A stretch of 64,000 bases of DNA, taken from contig NZ_LR813084.1 in the NCBI RefSeq assembly GCF_903815225.1, positions 5,852,001 through 5,916,000 on the forward strand, read 5' to 3'. The translations under genes and the position numbers were made by a program. The stretch comes from Delftia tsuruhatensis (GTDB lineage: Bacteria > Pseudomonadota > Gammaproteobacteria > Burkholderiales > Burkholderiaceae_C). Positions 9,654-18,400 of this stretch are shown here, piece by piece (the first letter of the stretch is position 1; every line of letters starts with the position of its first letter). Under the pieces are notes generated by a model. That model was not told the origin of the DNA. It saw nothing but the letters and a program-made list of their open reading frames with translations, and searched no databases.

Positions 9654-10283
9654 ATGGAACCTGTACCTGATGCCACCGTCTACATCGTCGATGACGACGC
9701 CGATGTCCGTGAAGCGCTGGCCTGGCTGTTGCGCTCGCGCCGCCTGCTCAGCGAATGCTATGACAGCGCGGAGGCCTTCGATGCCATGCTGCAGTCGCGC
9801 CCGCCGCCACGCAATCCCTGCTGCCTGCTGCTGGACATGCGCATGGGTGGCATGAGCGGCCTGGCACTGTTCAACCTCATGCTGGAGCGCAAGCAGATCA
9901 AGGGCATGCCCGTGATCTTCCTGACAGGCCATGCCGACGTGCCCACCGCCGTGGACACGGTCAAGCGCGGCGCCTTCGACTTCTGCGAGAAACCCTTCTC
10001 GGACAATGCGCTCGTGGACCGCATCGAGCAGGCGCTGGAACTGTCGGCCCAGCACCAGGCCGAGATGCGCGGGCGCGAGGCGGTGCGCGCGCGCTTCAAC
10101 GAACTGACCGAGCGCGAGCGCGATGTGATGCGGCTGGTGGTCGAGGGCATTCCCAACAAGCTCATCGCCGACCAGCTCGACATCAGCGTGCGCACCGTCG
10201 AAGTGCATCGCGCACGCGTCTTCGACAAGATGCAGGTCAAGTCCGCCGTCGAGCTGGCCAACCTGCTGCGCACCCAGGGCTGA
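9654..10283 (+). CDS. FixJ-family two-component response regulator
   Basis: This 209-residue regulator has an N-terminal receiver domain with acidic pocket VDDDAD and phospho-acceptor Asp61 in LLLDMRMGG. The conserved switch residues occur in FLTGHAD and the lysine in CEKPF. The C-terminal LuxR-type helix-turn-helix spans LTERERDVMRLVVEG to VRTVEVHRARVFDKM. The architecture matches FixJ/TodT-type activators. It lies four bases downstream of the sensor kinase gene, so the pair almost certainly forms one two-component system. The target promoters are not evident. The strong hairpin just downstream ends the transcription unit. Confidence 0.93.
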   Translation: MEPVPDATVYIVDDDADVREALAWLLRSRRLLSECYDSAEAFDAMLQSRPPPRNPCCLLLDMRMGGMSGLALFNLMLERKQIKGMPVIFLTGHADVPTAVDTVKRGAFDFCEKPFSDNALVDRIEQALELSAQHQAEMRGREAVRARFNELTERERDVMRLVVEGIPNKLIADQLDISVRTVEVHRARVFDKMQVKSAVELANLLRTQG

Positions 10284-10317
10284 CACCGGGCCGCACCTGC
10301 CATTGCACGCAGGCGGG

Positions 10318-10358
10318 CCACGCAAATACGCCCCGCGATGCGGGGCGTATTTGCGTGG
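10318..10358. terminator. Bidirectional terminator hairpin between convergent genes
   Basis: A perfect 19-bp inverted repeat (arms 10318-10336 and 10340-10358) is separated by a three-base loop, GAT. It lies between the regulator gene ending at 10283 and the convergent OmpA-like gene ending at 10384, so it can serve both strands. The stem carries internal A/T runs (AAATA / TATTT) instead of a distinct T tail. Confidence 0.85.
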
Positions 10359-10383
10359 CAGCTGCCGCCGGGACCCGCGGGAA

Positions 10384-11067
10384 TCAGCGGGGCTGCTGGT
10401 ACTGGGGTTGCTGCTGGTGCTGCTGCGGGATCTCGCCCACGAAGATCTCCACGCGCCGGTTCATGGCCCGGCCGCTGGCCGAGTCATTGGAAGCCACGGG
10501 CTGGTGCGAGCCACGGCCCTCGGTGGCGATGCGCGCGCCCGAGACACCGCGCATGGTCAGATAGTTGCGCGTGCTGTTGGCGCGGTCCAGCGACAGCGGG
10601 TTGTTGATGGCGTCCGAGCCCGTGCTGTCGGTGTGGCCGATGATGCGCACCTCGGCATTGGGGTTGTTGCGCAGGCCTTCGGCGAAGCGGTCCAGGATGG
10701 GGGCGAAATTGCCCTTGATGTCGGAGCGGTTGGTGTCGAACGAGATGTCGCTGGGAATGTCGAGCTTGAGCTGGTTGTCGGCCGTCTGGCTCACGCCCAC
10801 GCCCGTGCCCTGGGTGGCCTGCTCCATCTCGCGCTTTTGCTTTTCCATGTTCTGCGACCAGATGTAGGTGCCCAGGGCGCCGACGCCGGCACCGATGACG
10901 GCGCCCGTGCCGGCCTTGCCGCCGGTCACCGCGCCCAGCACGGCACCGGCTGCGGCGCCTACGCCGGCGCCCGTGGCAGTGCGGCGCTGGGTGTCGCTCA
11001 TGTTCGCGCAGCCCGAGATGAACAGTGCGGCCGCCGTGGCGGCGGCCAGAACGATGTGCTTGCGCAT
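10384..11067 (-). CDS. OmpA-family outer-membrane lipoprotein (YiaD-like)
   Basis: This 227-residue protein begins with a lipoprotein signal peptide whose lipobox FISGC places the lipidated cysteine at residue 20. A glycine-zipper stretch follows at about residues 30-70 (repeated GAG/AGA motifs). The C-terminal OmpA-like peptidoglycan-binding domain contains IIGHTDSTG and the arginine-rich end NRRVEIFV. The layout matches YiaD-like lipoproteins that tether the outer membrane to peptidoglycan. The tail is glutamine and proline rich. The start at 11067 is supported by an AAGGAG ribosome-binding site; a longer upstream frame exists but lacks this support and would bury the signal peptide. Confidence 0.93.
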   Translation of the reverse strand: MRKHIVLAAATAAALFISGCANMSDTQRRTATGAGVGAAAGAVLGAVTGGKAGTGAVIGAGVGALGTYIWSQNMEKQKREMEQATQGTGVGVSQTADNQLKLDIPSDISFDTNRSDIKGNFAPILDRFAEGLRNNPNAEVRIIGHTDSTGSDAINNPLSLDRANSTRNYLTMRGVSGARIATEGRGSHQPVASNDSASGRAMNRRVEIFVGEIPQQHQQQPQYQQPR

Positions 11068-11213
11068 GGGAAACTCCTTGTTGGAACGAAGGGAATGCGG
11101 TGGCGCAGGGCCAGCCCCGCGGCAGGGCCCCATTGTCGGGGCGTTCGGTGGGGGAGCGTATCAGTGCCTGCAGGGCATACCCGTAGGACGACGCCCGCTT
11201 CGCCGCGCCGTTC

Positions 11214-11384
11214 TCAATCGCGCTCCTGCGATCGCGCGGCCGCCGTGTCATCGGTGGGTGGCGCAGATTTCCGGGACGAATCCACGGGCAACTCACCCCG
11301 GCGGCGACCGGAGAACATGGTCCACCACACAATAGCGACCAGAATCACCAAGGCCAGCAGTGCTTCGAGCAAAATCAATCCCAT
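11214..11384 (-). CDS. Small single-pass membrane protein (56 residues)
   Basis: I do not recognise a named family. The 56-residue product starts with a hydrophobic helix at about residues 2-24, ending in two tryptophans (IVWWTMF). A basic cluster GRRRGE and a polar, charged tail follow, predicting an N-terminal membrane anchor with a cytoplasmic tail. A near-consensus ribosome-binding site (AGGAGGT) lies at correct spacing upstream of the ATG, strongly supporting translation. The start codon overlaps the opposite-strand mltA start codon inside one CATG tetranucleotide, so its promoter must lie within mltA coding sequence. It is upstream of and parallel to the OmpA-like gene, with a gap of about 146 bases. 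Confidence 0.72.
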   Translation of the reverse strand: MGLILLEALLALVILVAIVWWTMFSGRRRGELPVDSSRKSAPPTDDTAAARSQERD

Positions 11385-12570
11385 GAATTTCCACCTCCTG
11401 CGCCATGCCGCGATGGCGCTGATTGTAGGGACGCTGGTCGCCTGCACGACCACCACCAAGCCGGTGTACGACCCCTCGCCCGTGCCAGACCTGCAGCCCC
11501 ATGGCGGCACCGCACCCAGCACGCCCAGGCCGCCGTTGACGCCGACCATGCCGACCAAGAGCCGCTGGATTCCCACCGAGTGGAATGAGCTGCCCGGGCT
11601 GCAAACCGATGCGCTGCACGAAGCCTGGAATGCCTGGCTCAAGAACTGCGAACGGCCCAGCACGGTCTTCGCCAGCCTGTGCCGCGATGTGCGCCAGCTC
11701 AGCATCGCCACCGCGGACGAGCAGCGCGCCTGGCTGATGGCCACCTTGCAGCCCTACCGCATCGAGGCCCTGGGCGGCGGCCCGGACGGCATGCTCACGG
11801 CCTACTACGAGCCGCTGTTCGATGCCCGGCGCCTGCCCGGCGACGGCTTCAACGTGCCGCTGTACAAGACGCCTGCAGGCGCGGGCTTCGGCAGCCGCAA
11901 GCCCTGGTTCTCGCGCCAGCAGATCGAGACCCTGCCCGAGGCCCAGGCGGCCCTGGCGGGCCGCGCCATCGCCTGGATGCGCGATCCCGTCGATGCGCTG
12001 GTACTGCACATCCAGGGCTCGGGCCGGCTCAACATCACCGAGCCCAACGGCACGCAGCGCATGATCCGCGTGGCCTTCGCGGGAACCAATGACCAGCCCT
12101 ACAAGAGCGTGGGCCGCTGGCTGCTGGACCAGGGCCTGGTGCGCGATGCCACCTGGCCCGGCATCAGCGCCTGGGTATCCGCCAACCCGGGCCGGGTCAA
12201 CGAGATGCTGTGGAGCAATCCACGCTATGTGTTCTTCCGCGAGGAGCCGCTAGAAGGCCTGGACCAGCAGTTCGGTCCCAAGGGCGCCCAGGGCGTGGCC
12301 CTCACCCCCGGCCGTTCCATCGCGGTGGATCGCCAGAGCATTCCCTACGGCACGCCGGTCTGGCTTTCCACACCCGGTCCCACGGTGTCGCTGAACCGTC
12401 TGGTCTTTGCCCAGGACACCGGCAGCGCCATCATCGGCGCCGTGCGTGCCGACTACTTCATGGGCTGGGGCGTGGAAGCCGGCGACCTGGCCGGCCGCGT
12501 CAAGCAGAACCTGCGCCTGTGGGCCTTCTGGCCCCGCGCCCTGGCCAGCCAGGCCCCTAATATTCGGTAG
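11383..12570 (+). CDS. mltA: Membrane-bound lytic murein transglycosylase A
   Basis: MltA cleaves the glycan strands of peptidoglycan to form 1,6-anhydromuropeptides at the outer membrane. The 395-residue product has a short signal peptide with lipobox LVAC (cysteine 21). The MltA domain includes LTAYYEPLF and HIQGSGRL. The 3D-type C-terminal region has FAQDTGSAI and RADYFMGWG, where the family's catalytic aspartate lies. The ATG at 11383 gives a plausible lipoprotein signal; the next ATG (11413) would leave almost no n-region. No ribosome-binding site is visible upstream, so the start is less sure than the identity. An inverted-repeat element begins directly after the stop. Confidence 0.93.
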   Translation: MNFHLLRHAAMALIVGTLVACTTTTKPVYDPSPVPDLQPHGGTAPSTPRPPLTPTMPTKSRWIPTEWNELPGLQTDALHEAWNAWLKNCERPSTVFASLCRDVRQLSIATADEQRAWLMATLQPYRIEALGGGPDGMLTAYYEPLFDARRLPGDGFNVPLYKTPAGAGFGSRKPWFSRQQIETLPEAQAALAGRAIAWMRDPVDALVLHIQGSGRLNITEPNGTQRMIRVAFAGTNDQPYKSVGRWLLDQGLVRDATWPGISAWVSANPGRVNEMLWSNPRYVFFREEPLEGLDQQFGPKGAQGVALTPGRSIAVDRQSIPYGTPVWLSTPGPTVSLNRLVFAQDTGSAIIGAVRADYFMGWGVEAGDLAGRVKQNLRLWAFWPRALASQAPNIR

Positions 12571-12571
12571 G

Positions 12572-12879
12572 CCCCCTGAGCCGCTGCGCGGCTTCCCGTT
12601 GCACGGCGCCCCCGCTTTTGGTGAGTGCCGGTTTTATCCGTTGCGCCCAGATGTCTCACTGGCGAGGCGCAAGACCGGGGAAGGCTTGCTCCTCTTGCTT
12701 TGTGGGGAGATGCCATGGGTCGGGCCGTGGCAGTTTCCCACGCTGTCCGCCATTCTTCGCTCGGGCGCGGCCCAAAGCAGGGACACCGAGGAAGGGCCGC
12801 CCCGCACCGAGGGTGTCGTCCCCCCCGCGCAGCGAGAGGGGGCGCCGTGCAACGGGAAGGCGCGCAGCGCCTCAGGGGG
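12572..12879. repeat. 308-bp non-coding element with 42-bp terminal inverted repeats
   Basis: The left arm (12572-12613) and right arm (12838-12879) are inverted copies of one 42-base sequence beginning CCCCCTGAG. They differ at only two positions, and the two differences are internally complementary (C...G in one arm, G...C in the other). The interior shows no convincing gene. The element fills the gap between mltA and the convergent MFS gene, and its right arm contains the MFS stop codon. The structure resembles a MITE-like or large REP-type repeat; from memory, GC-rich repeats with similar ends occur between convergent genes in Comamonadaceae, but copy number cannot be tested here. Confidence 0.75.
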
Positions 12880-14632
12880 TATCAAAGTACCGCGTTACGC
12901 GCGGAGGCTCCTTGCCCTGGTGGTAGGCCAGCTTGCGGTCGCGCAGGGCGACGTCGGCGGCGGTGACGCGGTCGAAGCGGCGCAGGTGCTCGGTCCAGGA
13001 CTCGTCGACGATCTGCTCCACGTAGCGCTCGGGGTGGCTCATGCTGTGCAGCAGGCTCCAGGCCAGCGCGCCCTGGCGCATGCGGCTGCGGCGGCTTTCC
13101 TGCATCAGCGCGCGAAAGGACTCGGCCTGCGCAGGGTCGATCTGGTACTCGATGGTCACGACCACGCGGCCTGCCTCGGGGATGCCGACCTCGGGGCGCT
13201 GGAAGGCCTTGGAAGGGCTCAGGTCTTCCTCGATCTGGCGGTCGCGCACCAGGCGCTGCACCAGCAGCATGCAGGCCACGCCGGTGGCGGCGGCCACCAT
13301 CAGGCTGCCGCGCACGCCCACCATGCTGGCCACCTGGCCCCAGAGCGCGGCACCGGCCGCCGTACCGCCCATGATGGACATCTGGTAGATGGACATGCCG
13401 CGCGCCCGCACCCAGTTGGGCAGCGCCATCTGGGCCGAGACGCCCAGCACGTTGGCCGTGGAGATCAATGCCATGCCGGCCAGCATCATGGCCGGCACCG
13501 CCACGTAGACATGGGGGGCGACCGCCACGGTGAGCGTGGCCAGCGCATGGACGGCCGAGCCTGTCCGCACCAGTTTTTCCTTGGACAGCGCCTGGCGAAG
13601 GCGCGGCAGGAACATGGCGCCCACGATGGCGCCCGCGCCCATGGAGGCCAGCAGCAGCGTGAAGGTCTCGGCGCCGCCACCGTCATCGGCCGGGCCGTGC
13701 AGGCGCTGCGCAACCAGGGGCAGCAAGGCCATCACGGCCGTGCATTGCAGGAAGAAGCTCACCGTGCGCGCCAGCACCGCATGCATGCGCGGCGACTCGC
13801 GCACGAACTGCAGGCCCACGCGCATGGCCGAGGGCAGACGTTCGCGGCCCAGCGGATTGGCGATGTGGCGGCGCTTCCAGCGGATCAGCACCACGCCCGA
13901 GGTGATGGACAGCACGGCATTGAGCACGAACACCCAGGCACTGCCCAGGCTGGCGATGATGGCGCCGGCCACCAGCGGGCCGATGATGCGCGAGGCATTC
14001 ATGGCCACGGCATTGAGAGCCATGGCCGAGGGCAGGTGGTGCCTGGGCACGAGCTCCGGGATGAGGGCGGAGAACACGGGCCAGCGCATGGCCAGGCCGA
14101 TGCCGTTGGCGAAGGTCAGCACCAGCAGCCAGTGCGCCGTCATGCGGCCCGAGAGCACGAACAGGCACAGCACCAGGGCCACGGCCGCCACCCAGAACTG
14201 CGTGACGATGAAGTAGCGGCGCCGGTCCAGGATGTCGGCGAGCGCCCCGCTGGGCAGGCCCAGCAGGAACACGGGCAGGGTGGAGGCCGACTGCACCAGG
14301 GCCACGAGCACGGGCGAGGTGGTCAGCGAGGTCATGAGCCAGGCCGCCGCCACGTCGTTCATCCACATGCAGGTATTGGCCGCCATCCAGATCAGCCAGA
14401 GCATGCGGAAGGTGGGGCCGGACAGCGGCGCCCAGACACCGGTCTGGGCCTGCGCCGCCTTCTGGCTTTCGGCTTCCGCGGCCGCCCTGTCCGCAGCCGC
14501 CATGCCGGACGGATCCTCGATCAGAGTGCCCGGCGCCCCCATGCCCGAGGGCTCGGCCGGGGACGCGGCGGGATGCGGGGATTCGGTGTCAGGCGGCTGG
14601 GCGGGGGCTGGTGGTGATTGTTCTGCGGCCAT
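12872..14632 (-). CDS. MFS transporter of the MFS_3 / EntS-like family with C-terminal soluble domain
   Basis: This 586-residue protein has about 12 membrane helices in the middle, preceded by a proline- and alanine-rich tail of roughly 75 residues. Typical MFS motifs are visible between helices 2 and 3 (GLPSGALADILDRRR). After the last helix, a region of about 120 residues (from VVVTIEYQIDP to the end) resembles an antibiotic-biosynthesis-monooxygenase-like fold, as seen in MFS_3 family proteins. Relatives export siderophores or drugs; the substrate here is unknown. The start at 14632 was chosen because the longer upstream frame is basic and low-complexity. The last codons and the stop lie within the inverted-repeat element. 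Confidence 0.85.
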   Translation of the reverse strand: MAAEQSPPAPAQPPDTESPHPAASPAEPSGMGAPGTLIEDPSGMAAADRAAAEAESQKAAQAQTGVWAPLSGPTFRMLWLIWMAANTCMWMNDVAAAWLMTSLTTSPVLVALVQSASTLPVFLLGLPSGALADILDRRRYFIVTQFWVAAVALVLCLFVLSGRMTAHWLLVLTFANGIGLAMRWPVFSALIPELVPRHHLPSAMALNAVAMNASRIIGPLVAGAIIASLGSAWVFVLNAVLSITSGVVLIRWKRRHIANPLGRERLPSAMRVGLQFVRESPRMHAVLARTVSFFLQCTAVMALLPLVAQRLHGPADDGGGAETFTLLLASMGAGAIVGAMFLPRLRQALSKEKLVRTGSAVHALATLTVAVAPHVYVAVPAMMLAGMALISTANVLGVSAQMALPNWVRARGMSIYQMSIMGGTAAGAALWGQVASMVGVRGSLMVAAATGVACMLLVQRLVRDRQIEEDLSPSKAFQRPEVGIPEAGRVVVTIEYQIDPAQAESFRALMQESRRSRMRQGALAWSLLHSMSHPERYVEQIVDESWTEHLRRFDRVTAADVALRDRKLAYHQGKEPPRVTRYFDTP

Positions 14633-14807
14633 GTGCCCCCGATTCTCGGGCCAAACGCGAGGTGGCGCCAGAAACGGTTGCCATACTAAGAATCGCGCTT
14701 TCCGCTTTGCGGCACCTGGCTTTTCTGCTCCTTGCGAAGGAGCGCACTGTCGCTTCGGTGCGACCTTTCCCCGGCTTTCGCGGGCACGTAAAAGTGCATA
14801 ACACGCT

Positions 14808-15311
14808 CTAGTGGCCCGCCAAGCCCTGTCCCGCCATGGGCCCCAGCTGCGACAGCGGCAGCGCATGGCTGGACTTGATCTCGCCCAGCGAAAAGCTGGT
14901 CTGCATGTCCTTCACATTGGGCAGGTTCAGCAGCGTGTTGCGCGCGAACTGCGCGAAGCTGTCCAGGTCGCGCGCCACGACCTGCAGCTCGAAGGTGCCC
15001 GTGCCGCTGATGTAGTGGCAGGTCACGACCTCGGGCAGCTTGCGGATGGCGTCCTCCATCTCCAACGTCAGGCTGCCGGCCGTGCGCACGGCGTCCAGCC
15101 GCACGAAGGCCAGCACGCCCAGGCCGATCTTGTGGCGGTCGATGTCGGCGTGGTAGCCGCGGATGAAGCCCGTCTCCTCCAGCGCACGCACACGGCGCCA
15201 GCAGGGCGCGGCCGACAGGCCCACGCGCTGGGCCAGCTCGGCATTGGTCAGGCGTGCATCGGCCTGAAGGTGCGCAAGGATGGCGATGTCGAATTTGTCC
15301 AAAGTCTCCAC
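14808..15311 (-). CDS. Lrp/AsnC family transcriptional regulator
   Basis: This 167-residue regulator has an N-terminal AsnC-type winged helix (LDKFDIAILAHLQADAR, then LTNAELAQRVGLSAAPCWRRV) and a C-terminal RAM ligand-binding domain (about residues 65-145). Lrp-family proteins sense amino acids and often control a divergent neighbour. Here the divergent neighbour is an indolepyruvate ferredoxin oxidoreductase that degrades aromatic amino acid keto acids, which makes an amino-acid ligand plausible. Inverted repeats between the two genes could be its operator. Confidence 0.93.
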   Translation of the reverse strand: METLDKFDIAILAHLQADARLTNAELAQRVGLSAAPCWRRVRALEETGFIRGYHADIDRHKIGLGVLAFVRLDAVRTAGSLTLEMEDAIRKLPEVVTCHYISGTGTFELQVVARDLDSFAQFARNTLLNLPNVKDMQTSFSLGEIKSSHALPLSQLGPMAGQGLAGH

Positions 15312-15321
15312 AAAACACCAT

Positions 15322-15355
15322 TTTCAAGAAAGATTCTTGCCAAGAATACTTGAAA
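15322..15355. promoter_or_regulatory. Nested palindromes, candidate Lrp-type operator
   Basis: In the 188-base gap between the Lrp-type regulator and the oxidoreductase gene there is an outer inverted repeat TTTCAAG...CTTGAAA spanning 34 bases. Inside it sits CAAGAA-AGA-TTCTTG, and TTCTT-GCC-AAGAA overlaps that. AT-rich nested dyads between divergent genes are typical of Lrp/AsnC autoregulatory sites. Binding by the adjacent regulator is inferred, not shown. Confidence 0.5.
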
Positions 15356-15499
15356 CAGCGCAAAGAACGCAAAGACCTATCCGACGAGCGCGAATACACT
15401 GAAAAAAGGCGATTTGGTTGCGACAACGAGTGCTGCGCATGCCTCTTTCCCGTCCCGGGCAAGACATGACACGGCACCGACCACTGATGGAGACAAGCC

Positions 15500-18400
15500 A
15501 TGAATGCCCCACTGCCAGAAGACGTGCGCCGTGCCCTGGAGACGGTCACTCTCGACGACAAATACGCACTGCAGCATGGCCGTGCCTTCATGAGCGGTGT
15601 GCAGGCCCTGGTGCGCCTGCCCATGCTGCAGCGCCAGCGCGATGCCGCGGCCGGCCTGAACACCGCGGGCTTCATCAGCGGCTACCGGGGATCGCCCCTG
15701 GGCGGCTATGACCAGGCGCTATGGGCAGCGAAAAAGCACCTCGAAGCCAACAACATCGTCTTCCAGCCGGGCGTCAACGAAGAGCTGGGCGCCACGGCCG
15801 TCTGGGGCACGCAGCAGCTGGACCTGTATCCCGAGGCCAGGAAATTCGACGGCGTCTTCGGGCTGTGGTACGGCAAGGGACCGGGCGTGGACCGCTGCTC
15901 GGACGTGTTCAAGCACGCCAACATGGCGGGCACGGCAAGGCACGGCGGCGTGATCGCGCTGGCGGGCGACGACCACATCAGCAAGAGCAGCACGGCAGCC
16001 CACCAGAGCGACCACATCTTCAAGGCCTGCGGCACGCCGGTGTTCTTCCCCAGCAACGTGCAGGACATCCTGGACATGGGCCTGCACGCCTTCGCCATGA
16101 GCCGCTTCTCGGGCCTGTGGTCGGGCATGAAGACCATCCAGGAGGTGGTCGAGTCCTCGGCCAGCGTCTCGGTGGAGCCGGACCGCGTCAACATCATCCT
16201 GCCCGAGGATTTCCAGATGCCGCCCGGCGGCCTGCACATCCGCTGGCCTGACGCGCCGCTGGAGCAGGAGCAGCGGCTGATGAACTACAAGTGGTACGCG
16301 GCCCTGGCCTATGTGCGCGCCAATCGCCTCAACCACAACGTGATAGACGGCCCCAACGACCGCTTCGGCCTGATCGCCAGCGGCAAGGCCTACAACGACA
16401 TGCGCCAGGCCCTGGCCGACCTGGGACTGGACGACGACACCTGCCGCCAGCTGGGCATCCGCGTGCACAAGGTCAACGTGGTCTGGCCGCTGGAGGCCAC
16501 GATCACCCGCGACTTCGCGCGCGGCCTCCAGGAGATCCTGGTCGTCGAGGAAAAGCGCCAGGTCATCGAATACCAGATCAAGGAAGAGCTGTACAACTGG
16601 CGCTCCGACGTTCGGCCCAACGTGGTCGGCAAGTTCTCGGACGAGCACGGTGGCGAGTGGTCCGTGCCCAATCCCAGCACGGACTGGCTGCTGCGCCCCA
16701 ATGCCGACCTGACGCCGGCCATCATCGCGCGCGCCATCGCCCAGCGCCTGACCAAGATCGGCGTGCCCGAGCACATCGCCCGGCGCATGCACGAGCGCAT
16801 CGCCGTGCTCGATGCGCGCGAAGCCGCCCTCAAGGCCGCGCAGAGCCAGCCCACGGGCGACCGCGTGCCATGGTTTTGCAGCGGCTGCCCGCACAACACC
16901 AGCACCCGCGTGCCCGAGGGCAGCCGCGCCGTGGCCGGCATCGGCTGCCACTACATGACGGTGTGGATGGACCGCTCCACCAGCACCTTCACGCAGATGG
17001 GCGGCGAGGGCGTGACCTGGGTGGGCCAGGCACCCTTCACCAAGGATGCCCATGTCTTCGCCAACCTGGGCGACGGCACCTACTTCCACAGCGGCCTGCT
17101 GGCCATACGCCAGAGCATCGCGGCCGGCGTGAACATCACCTACAAGCTGCTGTACAACGACGCGGTCGCCATGACGGGTGGCCAGCGCGTGGGCGAGCGC
17201 CCCGAGGGCCACTCGGTGCTGCAGATCATGAACAGCCTCCAATCCGAGGGCGTGGCCAAACTGGTCATCGTCACCGACGAGCCCTCCAAGTACGACGGCG
17301 TGCCCCTGGCCGAAGGCGTGACCGTGCACCACCGCGACGAACTCGATCGCATCCAGCGCGAGTTCCGTGAGCTCAAGGGCTGCACGGCCATCATCTACGA
17401 CCAGACCTGCGCCACCGAAAAGCGCCGCCGCCGCAAGCGCGGCACGCTGGCCACGCCCGACAAGACCGTGGTCATCAACGAGCTGGTCTGCGAAGGCTGC
17501 GGCGATTGCTCGGTGCAGTCCAACTGCCTGTCGGTCGAACCCGTGGAGACCGAATTCGGCCGCAAGCGCCGCATCAACCAGAACACCTGCAACAAGGACT
17601 ACTCCTGCGTGAAGGGCTTCTGCCCCAGCTTCGTCACCGTCGAAGGCGGCAAGCTCAAGAAGCCCATGAAGGAAAAGAAGGGCGACCTGTCCGTGCTGCC
17701 GGGCATCCCCGAGCCCGTGCTGCCCGTGGCCGAGCAGGCCTGGGGCATCGTGGTGGCCGGTGTCGGCGGCACGGGCGTGATCACCATCGGCTCGCTGCTG
17801 GGCATGGCCGCCCACCTGGAGGGCAAGGGCGTGATCACCCAGGACGCGGCCGGCCTGGCGCAAAAGGGCGGCTCCACCTGGAGCCACATCCAGATCGCCA
17901 ACCGCCCCGAGGCCATCTACACCACCAAGGTGGACATGGCCAAGGCCGACCTGGTGATCGGCTGCGACCCCATCGTCACGGCCACGCCCACCACCATGGC
18001 CGTGATGCAGCCGGGCCGCACCTTCGTGGCCCTCAACAGCCACGGCTCGCCCACGGCCGCCTTCGTCACCAACCCGGACTGGCAGGCACCCGATGACCGC
18101 TGCGCCAGCGCCCTGGCCCAGGCCGTCGGACCCGAACTGCTGGGCAGCTTCGACGCCGAGCAGGTGGCCGTGCAGTTGCTGGGCGACAGCATCTACACCA
18201 ATCCCCTGATCCTGGGCTACGCCTGGCAGAAGGGCCGCGTGCCGCTGTCGCACGCCGCGCTGATGCGTGCCATCGAACTCAATGGCGTGCAGGCGGACAA
18301 CAACAAGGCCGCCTTCGAATGGGGCCGGCGCTGCGCGCACGATCTGGCCGCCGTGCGTGCGCTGTTCCAGACCGCCCAGGTGATCCAGTTCGTCAGGAAG

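Noticed and set aside
14633..14807. Short hairpins and small open frames between the MFS gene and the Lrp-type gene
   Set aside because: GCTCCTT-GCG-AAGGAGC at 14727-14743 and a few weaker dyads are present, but without a T tract or any conserved gene signal; too weak to call a terminator or gene.
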